Source: Cavia porcellus (Eukaryota > Chordata > Mammalia > Rodentia > Caviidae). From it: a stretch of DNA of 64,000 nt. Made by a program: the position numbers and the translations under genes. The notes below the pieces were generated by a model. That model saw nothing but the letters and a program-made list of their open reading frames with translations, ran no database searches and was not told where the DNA came from. The DNA lies in contig NW_026947503.1 in the NCBI RefSeq assembly GCF_034190915.1, forward strand, positions 17,950,532 to 18,014,531, given 5' to 3'. Position 1 is the stretch's first letter, and each line of letters begins with the position of its first letter. Below, piece after piece: positions 48,851 to 58,461 of this stretch.

Positions 48851-49197
48851 ACTAGTCTCTATAATGTTTAAGTGACTGTGATCATTTTGTCAATTATTTA
48901 TTGCAGATCTATTTCAACAGCATACAAATAAGATTGTATTTCTAATTATTTTTTCTTTCTGTTTTTAAATTTTGGTAAGGAAAATGGAAAAAAGGCAATT
49001 GTTTCTATTAGGTAATTATTATTAAAATAAATTTAACTTTATAGTATTTTTAAAATTATCATAGCTGAAATCCAAGTATAATGAGAAAAATGAAGTATTT
49101 AAGAGTATATTACAGCTAATTTTCAGCCCTGAGAACTCTAATTGGCTATTACTAAGACTACAGTAGCGCATATAAGTAATGTAAAAGAGCTTATGGA
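48851..49197. other. AT-rich stretch, nothing recognised
   Basis: No coding or repeat signal supported. Confidence 0.4.
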
Positions 49198-49345
49198 ACT
49201 GAGCACAGTGGTAGACTCTTGTAGTTCCAGTATTCAAAAGGGTAAAGAAAGATATTCATGAGTTGAAATCAGTTTGATGCCTAAAATCAAACATAGGTGC
49301 CAAGAAGTGAATTAAACGCACAAGAATAAAGAAAGGAATAAAAAA
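49198..49345 (+). mobile_element. B1-like SINE, degenerate
   Basis: 'gagcacagtggtagactcttgtagttccagtattc' then 'tcatgagttgaaatcagtttgatgcc' follows the B1 body, with an A-rich end containing 'aataaagaaaggaataaaaaag'. Diverged. Confidence 0.55.
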
Positions 49346-49734
49346 GAGAGACACACATACTGGAAGAGAATATGTTCTTAAATAACATGGAGTTCAGTAG
49401 TGTTCCTGATGCTCTATTTTAAACCAATTTAATAAATGTCTCCTGTTCATCTCTACATCTAATTCTTCATGAGATACAAAGGAATGTATATAGCACAGTA
49501 CAAATTTGCAAACAATTGATATTCTACTAGATAGTATTTAAACAAATTACTAAAATGGTGACAGCCACAAACAAAACTCATAGTATGATACATGTGAATT
49601 CTTATATTGTAAGTCCAAAGTATGTTTTTGCTGAAAAATTAATATAAAGTTCACTCGTTTGCCTCTTAGTGGTATGGTCTGAGCAACCTACTTAATCTTT
49701 GTAGAAAAAAATTTCTTCATTTATAGAATGGAGA
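49346..49734. other. AT-rich stretch, nothing recognised
   Basis: No coding or repeat signal supported. Confidence 0.4.
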
Positions 49735-50165
49735 TGTCTTAGTTACTTTTCTTGTTTTTTTAGACAAAAATATTCAACACTCACAAGTTAAAGGTTTAGA
49801 TTGGCTCATGATTTATTATGGTTTTATTCAGCTCACTCTAAGACACAGTGCCACAGCAGAAGGTCATCCCAGAGGAGAAGCAGTCCATGGCACAGCAGGC
49901 AGGAGGCAGTAAACAGCAAGTAGCAGCAGCAGACATCTTGCTCCTTTATCCCATCCAACGTACCAACAATTTGAGTGGTACCACACACCAAGATTGGGGC
50001 TTCATATTGTCCACAGCTAGAACTATGATAAACCAATTAGAGGACTTACCAGGTACCATGCACCCTATCCCAGTACCATGACCTGAATTCACATCCATAC
50101 ACCCTCAATCCAATCACAACCAAAAAGCTCCACCTATGAGTGTATGAGATTTTCAGAGGATGTTT
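49735..50165 (+). mobile_element. Rodent interspersed repeat, family not resolved
   Basis: The start 'gtcttagttacttttcttg', followed by 'aaaggtttagattggctcatgattt', a GC-richer middle and a 3' part with 'ccctcaatccaatcacaac', resembles a common rodent medium-reiteration repeat by layout. I cannot name the family or find terminal repeats. ORFs of 67 and 77 codons on opposite strands lie in it and look like chance. Confidence 0.45.
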
Positions 50166-50539
50166 GCATACAAGTCATAAGAAGAGGTAATAATAGTATC
50201 TACCATGGCTAAGAGTAACCAGTAAAATATACTTGCTAAAAGCAATAAATAGAAAATAGTAAGTGGTAAATATTATATTTTCTTTTTATGAAAATATAAT
50301 ATTGAAATAAAAAATGGTTAAGATTTTCACTTTATCATATTTAATATGATAATCTTACAAAGTTCTTTTAAGGCTGAAAGTTGAATCGTCCCAATTTCTA
50401 AATTTCTTACTTCCACATCATGTTTTCCCATCTTTAAAAATACTTTTAGTTATATGAATACAAGGTAAAATCACTGACTGTAGGTTTTTGTAGTGGGGTA
50501 ATAGTGACTTTTAACAGAGGTACTTAACATCCAGGTTTA
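50166..50539. other. AT-rich stretch, nothing recognised
   Basis: Very AT-rich, with a near-palindromic 'aaaatataatattgaaat' stretch. No gene or repeat supported. Confidence 0.4.
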
Positions 50540-51225
50540 TACTATGTTATTTATCTTTGTTTATTTTCATTAGCATGTATTTGCAATTCCTTACAAATAT
50601 ACTTATCATGAGGAATTGGCACACAAAGTATTATTACACCGTAATCCATTTTACTTTCTCTCCTCTACATCCTCCCTTTATTCCATATTTCCTTCTGATT
50701 TTTGTGAGGTGTTTCTGTTTCTTTAATCTAATTTGCTGTTTAAATTATTTATTGGCTTTTTCTCATAAGAGAAAACATGATATCTAACTTTCTGGTTTAT
50801 TTCATTTAACATTGTGATTGGAAGGTGTATCTATTTTCCTACAAATGACTCAAATTTATATATTTTTACAGCTAATAACTCCACTGAGTATCTACATCAC
50901 ACTTTCTTTATCCATTCATCAGTTGATGGGTTTATAGGCCACTTCTAATATTTAGCTATTACAAGTTGCACTGTTACAAACTATATATGTATGTATTTCT
51001 GTAATATGATATCATTAAATATTTTTAGAAGATAGGAGCAAAATTAGATCAAATAGAAATTGTATTTTTAGCATTTTTGTTTTGTTGTTTAGTAATCTCC
51101 ACACCGATTTCTGCAGCGACTGTATTATTTTGTCTTCCTACCAACAATGCAGAAGAATTTCTGTTCCATCACAACTTTACCTGCATTTTTTATTATATTT
51201 TTGTGTTCTTGGTGATAGTCATTAA
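50540..51225 (-). mobile_element. Old L1 3' end, minus strand
   Basis: In the minus orientation this matches the L1 ORF2 end and 3' UTR: plus-strand 'ttatccattcatcagttgatgg', 'agctattacaagttgcactgttacaa', 'ctccacaccgatttctgcagcgactgta' and 'ctaccaacaatgcagaag' correspond in order to 13,620-13,870 of copy B. It is old and has no frame. Confidence 0.82.
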
Positions 51226-51234
51226 GTTAACAAG

Positions 51235-51900
51235 TTCCTAGAATCAAAAAGCTATGAGACTGAAATACATCAACGTCCGTGGGATCCAGAGAAATCAGAC
51301 TGATGAGGGAAGTTTATAGCTGTGAATGTACATGATAAGGCAATGAAGGCATTCAAAATAACCTAAAGATACATCTCAAGGCACTAGGAAACAAGACTAA
51401 TCCAAGTACAAAAGTAACAAAAAGGAAAGAAATGATGAAGATAATAGAAGGAATCAATGAAGTACAGAGTAAAACAATACAAAAGATCAATGAATCAAAG
51501 CATTGGCTCTTTAAATGGATAAATAAGGATGTTAAAACTTATCCAAATTTTCCAAAAGAATAAAAGGGAAAACAAGTCCATATAAATCAAATTAAAATAA
51601 TAAAAATGATACTAATGAAATTCAAAGGATTATAGAAACTTTTCAAAATTTTATTTTAATACTTTAAAGATTATATAACAAATGAAGACATTTCTAGACA
51701 ATATGAATTATCCAAATTGAATTAAAAAGATAAAAAATGCCAAATAGGTCAGTAATAGAAAACAAAATAGAGATAGTAATAAAAAACCTCCCAAATAAGT
51801 AATCTCCAGAATTTACTAAAGAGTTCTATCAGAATTTTAGGGAAGAACTAATACCTGTAGTTCTCAATATTTTTCCTTAAAATTGAAAGGGATGGTGCAT
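51235..51900 (+). mobile_element. Old L1 ORF2 fragment, plus strand (probably inverted 5' part of the same element)
   Basis: In plus orientation: 'aatcaatgaagtacagagtaaaacaatac', 'gatcaatgaatcaaagcattggctcttt', 'aaaaacctcccaaataagtaatc' and 'gaattttagggaagaactaatacc' match the junction between endonuclease and reverse transcriptase of L1 ORF2. It begins directly where the minus-strand L1 3' end stops, which fits a twin-priming inversion of one insertion. Confidence 0.72.
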
Positions 51901-52002
51901 ACTAAACACTGGCTTAACAAAACATTTAATCAAATACCAAGGTATACACTGTGGTGACACTGACCAGAGGTATGTATGAGATGGATATGCAGAAATAAGA
52001 AA

Positions 52003-52112
52003 GTTTTGGAGGCACATGCCTAAAACCTCGGTGATCGCATGGTTAAAGATGGAAAGGTAGCCTACTGGGCCACAAATTCAAGTAGCCTCAAAACACTGTC
52101 TTAAAGAATGAA
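52003..52112 (+). mobile_element. B1-like SINE, degenerate
   Basis: 'ggaggcacatgcctaaaacctcggtgatcgcatgg' then 'actgggccacaaattcaagtagcctcaaaac' and 'ctgtcttaaa' follow the order of a B1-type body. Diverged. Confidence 0.5.
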
Positions 52113-52139
52113 TGTTCTGTCCCCCCCCATACTCTGATT

Positions 52140-52428
52140 TAGCACTTAGATTTGCACAGAAGTCTATCATGTAACAAACCACCCTGGCCTTCTCTGCCCC
52201 CAACATGAATTCCTGCACAAATATCCTTATTTTGTCCTTCATCTTTGCTTTCTGTTTCTGTCAATAAAAAGCCCCAGAAGCTTTTTCAGGGGTGTCTGTG
52301 TGAGGCTTTCTCATGCTGAGTGGTTTCCGCTAAAGGCAGCCCCTCGAAATCTTCTTGGGGTTTGAATAGAATATTGACTCCAAGTTGTCTCTTCCTTTAC
52401 ACTGTGCAATGGTTGTGAGCTGCAACAT
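52140..52428 (+). mobile_element. Endogenous retrovirus-type LTR, 3' part
   Basis: The stretch 'ctgtcaataaaaagccccag' supplies a polyadenylation signal, followed by a U5-like region with 'gtgtctgtgtgaggctttctcatg', 'ggcagcccctcgaaatcttct' and an end near 'cactgtgca'. This layout is that of a class I/II ERV LTR, not of MaLR. Only the R-U5 part is convincing and no internal viral gene lies next to it. Confidence 0.6.
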
Positions 52429-53555
52429 TATAACAGCTAGATTTAAAGGCAAAACACATTACTGTGATTGATAAGATTTTGAAGCTTAAGACCAAAAATA
52501 AATCAAAAAGAAAACTTAAAGAAAACAAATATTAAGAAATAGTGTAGCATAAAACGGTCTACTGCACTTGACCCAACCTATTACCTATTTGATCCAAATG
52601 CTCAAGAAATTGGACGTATAAATAGCCAAGTATTTGCTTACAATACCTAAAATGAGATGTCAAGGAGCTACATGGTTATTTTCTCATCGTAAGCTGGAAT
52701 TTTAGTGAAACTCTGTCCCTCTTTTGGAAGTTGCAGCCTACACAGCCTATTAGGTAAACTGTATTTCTGCTGAAGAATATTGCATTTCAGAGGGTGTTTA
52801 TGAAATCAGAAGGTGTTTATGAAAATTTTAGAATCTGAGTGGAGCATTTTAGTGAATTCATTGAGTTGAGGACCAAATTAAAATAGACATGAAAGTCCAT
52901 AAGAAAAGAGAGTTTCTTATATTTACACTAGCATTTTAGGAAGGTCCCAGAGAATTCCATCTTTGATCTAGGTGAAATATTAAGCAACCCTTGACAGAAT
53001 ACAGCTCACTTTCAAATCAATGCAATCCTCACAAGGTGAAGAACTCTACATGTAGTCTGCCTGTCATATATAAGAATCACTAAATACTGTGGACAAACAT
53101 AGTAACAGAACCCTCAAATTATTTCTCTAATTTTAATATGCAATGAACAATGAGTTGAATATATGCAGACACATGATCAGACAAGTTTTATATAAATAGC
53201 AAGAAATACATAAGGAATAAAAGCAAATGGATGGGAATTACAGATATTGCAGTTTGATTGAGACATTTATTTATTATAATTAATATGTACAACGAATCTA
53301 TAACAAAGTAGTGAATTTTTATAACTCCTATATAGAAACCACATGAAAATATTAGAATTCAAGGAAGCAGAATAATTGATTACCAAAAAAAGTTTACACA
53401 TAGTTAAGGAAAGAATTTGCAAATCAAAAGTGGGCATAGACAGATGAAACTGAAAGATAACACTTCAGACTGATATTATATAAATTATAAACATACTTAA
53501 GGAAATGAACAGAAATATACACAACAGATTGATACTTTTCAATATGTCTCTGGTT
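52429..53555. other. AT-rich stretch, nothing recognised
   Basis: Contains an imperfect 19-bp duplication at about 52,788-52,825 ('cagagggtgtttatgaaat' then 'cagaaggtgtttatgaaaa'). Otherwise no pattern supported. Confidence 0.4.
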
Positions 53556-54180
53556 TGAATTCAGAATAAGAAGAGAGAAAAAACAGGGCAAAGAAATGCA
53601 AGGAAAGATACAAGATTAGAAATTTCCAAAATTAGCAATGAACTTCTGGAAACAGATTTAACAATTGTTACAAAATGCATGATGGCACACGTCTGTCATC
53701 CCAGCACTCCAGAGGCTGAGGCAGAAGGACCTGAGTCCTACTGAGATCAGCCTGGACTACATAGTGAGTTCAAGACCAGGCTGGATTGCATAGTGCAACC
53801 CTGTTAAAGAAAAAAAAAAAAAAGATTCCCAAGAGAAAGAATACAAAACAATAAATACAGAACAGACAGAAGAGAAATCTATAATCTAGGCACATCAAAG
53901 AAAACTGCAAAAAAACTAAAGCTAAGTTATCTTGAATTTTCAATGCATATTGAACACATTTAACTATTACGATAGAATAAATAATGGTCTTTCAGGCAAA
54001 CAAAATTTCAGAATATTTCATTGTTAGGATCACTTTAAAAATTAGCTACTAATATGAGCATTTTGCACACTGGTGGAAAAAATTTTCCAAAAGGATAAAT
54101 ATATGAGTAACATAGTCAAAAATTAACCTCCAAATACTAACAAAACAGTGGATAGATGTATTATTTATAATATGAATTAA
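53556..54180 (+). mobile_element. Old L1M-like 5'-region fragment, interrupted by B1
   Basis: 'caaagaaatgcaaggaaagatacaag', 'gcacatcaaagaaaactgcaaaaaaac' and 'ggtctttcaggcaaacaaaatttcagaatatttcattg' follow a known stretch of ancient L1M 5' regions. The B1 at 53,674-53,823 splits it. Confidence is limited by divergence. Confidence 0.45.
53674..53823 (+). mobile_element. B1 SINE with internal duplication
   Basis: 'gatggcacacgtctgtcatcccagcactcc' and 'agaggctgaggcagaagga' are the 7SL-derived head. The middle contains the duplicated segment typical of B1 ('agcctggactacatagtgag' then 'aggctggattgcatagtgca'). It ends with 'accctgttaaag' and a poly(A) tail of about 15. No target duplication was found. 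Confidence 0.93.
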
Positions 54181-54289
54181 GAGAGCAAATACTGCACAGA
54201 TAACTTAGTTCTACAAAAAGTATGAGTGGATTTCAGAACACTTAAAATAGAAAAAACAACATATTCTCTTCAAGAGTCTGTTTCTAGAA

Positions 54290-54377
54290 CTTTTCTTTTT
54301 TTTGTTGGAACCGGGGATTGAACTCACTCACGACCCTGCACTTGCACTTATGCTGCTGAGCTAAACTCCTGGCCCTA
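54290..54377 (-). mobile_element. ID-like SINE with 9-bp target duplication
   Basis: On the minus strand: 'agggccaggagtttagctca' (A-box), then 'cataagtgcaagtgcagggtcgtgag' and a B-box-like 'gagttcaatcc', with a short A-rich tail. TTTCTAGAA flanks it at 54,281-54,289 and 54,378-54,386. Confidence 0.85.
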
Positions 54378-54389
54378 TTTCTAGAATAT

Positions 54390-54864
54390 TTAAAAATTGA
54401 TTTATGGTGTTACAAGTGAGGATGACATTTAGGAATCCTTGGAGGTCAGCATGATGTTTATGATGTCTGTCTGTTAACTACATGGTTATATTCACTTTAC
54501 ATCAACTCATCTACCTGGCCACTTTTACTTTTACAAGTTTTATCAGTCTGTGACCTTTTATTGGAATAGCATTCTTCATCGCTACACTTTACTCAATCTT
54601 TCAGAAAATAAATAATTCACCATCATTTTGTAGTATACTCAGGTTTTAAGGCTGGATCATAAATATTTTAAAATCAGGTGTAAAAGTAAAATGTAATTGA
54701 TTGACTATCATAAACCAGAATTATATTTTACCATAGATATACTCACACATTAATAACTATTTTTCTAATTACATTTGGTGCGGTTTAAATCTGCACAATA
54801 ATTTCAGGGACAACTGAAAATATTAATCATCTTGAGGAAGCAATATTAAGTAAATTGGAATTTG
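54390..54864. other. AT-rich stretch, nothing recognised
   Basis: No coding or repeat signal supported. Confidence 0.4.
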
Positions 54865-54865
54865 T

Positions 54866-54946
54866 TTTTGGTACAGGAAATGGAACTCGCCACATCACAC
54901 TTGCTAGGCAGGCACTGTACCATTGAGTTGTATTATCCCCAGCCTG
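54866..54946 (-). mobile_element. ID-like SINE
   Basis: Plus-strand 'ttggtacaggaaatggaactcg', 'cacacttgctaggcaggcactgtaccattgagtt' and 'atccccagcctgagc' are the reverse complement of the ID-like SINE seen at 33,333-33,459. Confidence 0.75.
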
Positions 54947-56470
54947 AGCTATATTCCTGACCAAACTGAAATTTAAATATGCTTTGTAAATTGTGTGAAA
55001 TGGTAAACATAGTAATAATGTATGACTGAAGGAATTAAATAATTTCTCAATTTAACACTGGGGTATTGAATTACATATTTTTGCTAGCTTTTTTTCTCCT
55101 AAATTTTTGTTCTCATTCTTGTTTTTTTATTCTCCACATTTACTATCCACTATCTCCCATGGTTCAGATTGGGCAGACGGATAATACACACAGATTACAG
55201 AATAGGTCAAAGACCTGTCTACTCAGGTATGAAAGGGAAAAACAATATTTTTAAATATCCTGTTATGCAGTTTTTCTGTGTCATAAACCTTCATCCATAA
55301 AAAACTCAACATAATTGATAACAAGTTCTTGTCAAATTGCCCAAGAGAAATCAATAGTATGTATTAAGATTTTGAAGGTCATACAGCTAAATAACTGCAC
55401 TTGCTGCTCTGAATCACAGCCTCTGTCAAACAGGGATTTAGAAAGTCAGTTGTCTACCAATTTCCATCACTAAGTTTTAAGGCTCTCACCTGAACTTTCA
55501 TTGAGGAATACTGCATTGCAAAGATTGTGTCAAAATAGCAAAGAGTTTCATCACAGAAGTGTCAGTGGACACTGTCCTCCGCGTCCCTTATTGTTACCTT
55601 ACAGCATCAAAGATACTTGAAACAAAAAAGAGGGAAGGGACCTCTCCTGCCCTTGAGCACTGGCACTCTGCCTCTTGATGGTTAAAGAATTGTGCAAGCA
55701 ATCAGTGAGCTTCTCACTTTGGCTACCAAATTGATCAGAGAAAAACTTGAAACTACTTTAATAATTATGTTTGACCTTTCTTACCTGCATTTATGACTCT
55801 TCCATTTTCTGTTTCTTACATTTTTCAGTCATCACTTTCTGAGTAATAGTTGAAGAATATAACTGGTGAAACAGTCACTATCGGTATATTTATTTTAGCA
55901 GGTGAAAAATTAGAGGGAATTTGGATAAGGGATTATTTCAAACTTTCACATTGGAGCTAACACTTAAAAATAGATGTTTTCAAGCCAAGTCCTGGTCCCT
56001 TTCGGTGAAGCAAGTGGTTTTCAAAGGAACAGATGAGTGAGTGGTGACATTTGGTAGTGTTTGGGGACAACTTTTGTTGTCACAAACCAAGAAAAGATTG
56101 ATACTGGCATCTAAGGGGTAAAGCCCAAGAAGCCTGCTAACTGCCCTATAGTAAACATTACAATTTAATTCCTGATAGCTCACCCGTGAAGGATTAAGAA
56201 CCTAAAAATGTTAACATTACTAAGGCTGAGATACTCTGCATTAAGATTAGCTCACTCTAATTATAGCAAATTACAGTGTTAGCGTGAGGTGCCATAACTT
56301 CTCTCCTTTTTATAATTTTACTTAAACACACTTCTCACTACTCTCTATTACACTAATGTTTTTCAATGCTTGATTCTTTCATTGCTTAATTTGACTGCAT
56401 TTTTACTTCTCATTTTCCTTAATTTACTTCTATTATTTCTTTTCTATGCTAATTTTCCCCTTAAATTTCA

Positions 56471-56474
<4 letters not shown>
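54947..56474. other. AT-rich stretch, nothing recognised
   Basis: Homeodomain-like words cluster at 56,225-56,290 ('attaagattagctcactctaattatag'), suggesting at most a candidate regulatory patch. No gene or repeat family supported. Confidence 0.35.

Positions 56475-56476
<2 letters not shown>

Positions 56477-56509
<33 letters not shown>
56477..56509 (+). repeat. (TA)n microsatellite
   Basis: A pure AT dinucleotide run of about 33 bases. Confidence 0.95.
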
Positions 56510-56512
<3 letters not shown>

Positions 56513-56794
56513 CATGTTATCATATAGATTATTTAACAAAAATGAATTCATAAATTACAATATAAAATATTTCAGGTCTTGAAGATGAAAATCATGTATT
56601 TGGCTTTGGGAATCACACGAACACATAATCTTGTTCTGTACTGTATTAGACAAGTGTGCTATTTCTCTAGTGCAAACTCTGAGTAATTGATTATAATCTT
56701 CTAATCTATAATCTTTTTTCAATGTTTAAGTACTTCAAGAATTGCTTTTTCTTTTTTTCCTTGTGCATTATATATGCTATACAAAGTGCCTTGC

Positions 56795-56885
56795 AATCTG
56801 ATTTTGTTTCCCTGTCACAAAGCTGTCTTCCTCAACAAGTAAGTACAAACTGTAGGAAATAAACGGTCTTCCCCTCTCTGCTATA
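56795..56885 (+). mobile_element. MaLR-like LTR 3' fragment
   Basis: 'tacaaactgtaggaaataaacggtcttcccctctctg' resembles the polyadenylation end of the LTR at the left window edge ('acaaactgtaggaggaaataaa'). Only a short piece is recognisable. Confidence 0.4.
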
Positions 56886-57524
56886 GTAGAAGAGGAGATT
56901 TTGTGTAGAGGTTTAATAAGATTAGTCATAGATAATTCAGGCAGAAAAGTGATAAATAGAAATACAGAAAGGAAATGATTTTACAAGAATAACATCTTTC
57001 TTTAAAAAAGTGTATCTGAAAAGCGCTCCTTGCAAACTGATATTCAAGCACAGACGAAGAGTTGAATAAGAGTTTGAGTCTTCAGGGGAAGCGGACCAGT
57101 CAGTGCATGTCAGCACTGATGCAAATTAAGTGATGGAGAGTGCTTGTGGACAAGCCCTGTATGGGACTGAGGGTTGGAGAGCTGCGTGCTGTGAGAAGAG
57201 CACAACGGGAGGGTTACCAGCACCCAGAGCAGACAGGAGGCTCGTAAGAACTTCATTCTTAAAAAATCACTAGAACATTATATAAAAACCCAGTATGTTG
57301 TTTTTTTAATACTCAGTCAGTGGGTATTGAATTGAAAAGAAGCCAGATCAAAAGTAGAGAGACTAAATCGTATTTCTGCAGCTAATTGTGAGAGACAATT
57401 CACAGCTGATTAGTATCAGTAAAGATGGAAATTGTATAGCATGGTGATAGAATTTTGCCTTGGTGAGAGAAAAACAAATATTATGAGTAACTTTTAAATG
57501 TCTAAGTTAAGCAACTATTTAGTT
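56886..57524. other. Unclassified stretch, nothing recognised
   Basis: A GC-richer block at 57,050-57,250 has no ORF and no recognisable repeat family. Confidence 0.35.
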
Positions 57525-57536
57525 AATGGTATGATT

Positions 57537-58451
57537 TTTTTTTTACACATCTTGGATTTTATTACTCCTTAGTGCTTATTACTTTCTTTGGGTGTGGGGG
57601 GGAAGAATACAGTCAAATATGGCAAAACAAAGCTGTCAGTCAATACCAAGGATAGACATAGCACATGGTGTAGAACAAAGCCCAAGTTTATCAACAATGG
57701 TTATCAACGTCGTCCCTTGTTTCCTTAAAAAGAATTGCCTATCTCATTAGATATTATAAAGTTGGACAAAACAGTAGAGAACAAGACCAATAAAACTTAG
57801 GCATTGTAAACATTACAGGACTTCCAAAAAAGACAATAGTCAAACCAGAATGGGTATCTTAGTGAATCTTATTGTCTTCAAAGTAGTTGCCTATGTCTTC
57901 AAACTTGATACTATCATATAGAATGGAACAGAGTCTAATCAGTCAAAACAAGATCGTGGGAGTACTATAGGACTTCAAAACAAGTTAATAGGAAATCAAA
58001 AAGAGTTACTATTTATATATCCTAATTTTTTTGAATTTTTTCTTTAATTAAGACAAACATAAGAAATGACTAAATATTTTTTTTGAAACAATAAGGGGGA
58101 GATTGAGATAAAACAGGACATAACAATATAACAATAGAGGTCACAGCATGACTGTTTCAACAACCTAGTACTTCACCACCTTATAACCTGACTTAATAGT
58201 AGTTACCATAGTGTCTTTTTCCTTGAAATATTTGGATAAAACTTCATATACTCTAGCTTCAAATATTTTCATATCAAGAAGCCCAGAATAAAGCCTTTCT
58301 AATTAATGAGTGAAAACTTTATAAGGCTTCAAGGCCACCTAATGGGGAATCATGATTACCACATATTTTTATATATTTGAATCATTATTTACATTAGGGA
58401 AACTATTCGGTATTCACACATGCGAGATTGATTTATTTCACTAATGAGTAT
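57537..58451 (-). mobile_element. L1 3'-UTR copy with premature poly(A) end
   Basis: Minus-strand L1 sequence matching copy B from about 12,622 to 13,525, including the 110-bp block absent from copy A (here 58,084-58,197). Its tail (plus-strand T run to about 57,544) joins the 3' UTR some 350 bp before the normal end. In the L1 sense AATAAA (57,558-57,563) lies about 14 bp upstream of the tail. ATGGTATGATT flanks both sides (about 57,526-57,536 and 58,450-58,460), a target duplication. It contains no complete ORF2 frame, only its last few codons. Confidence 0.92.
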
Positions 58452-58461
58452 GGTATGATTT

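Noticed and set aside
41062..57030. The 13-base word 'gaaaagcgctcct' shared at about 41,059 and 57,017
   Set aside because: Flanking sequences do not match, so a chance match in 64 kb is more likely than a dispersed repeat.
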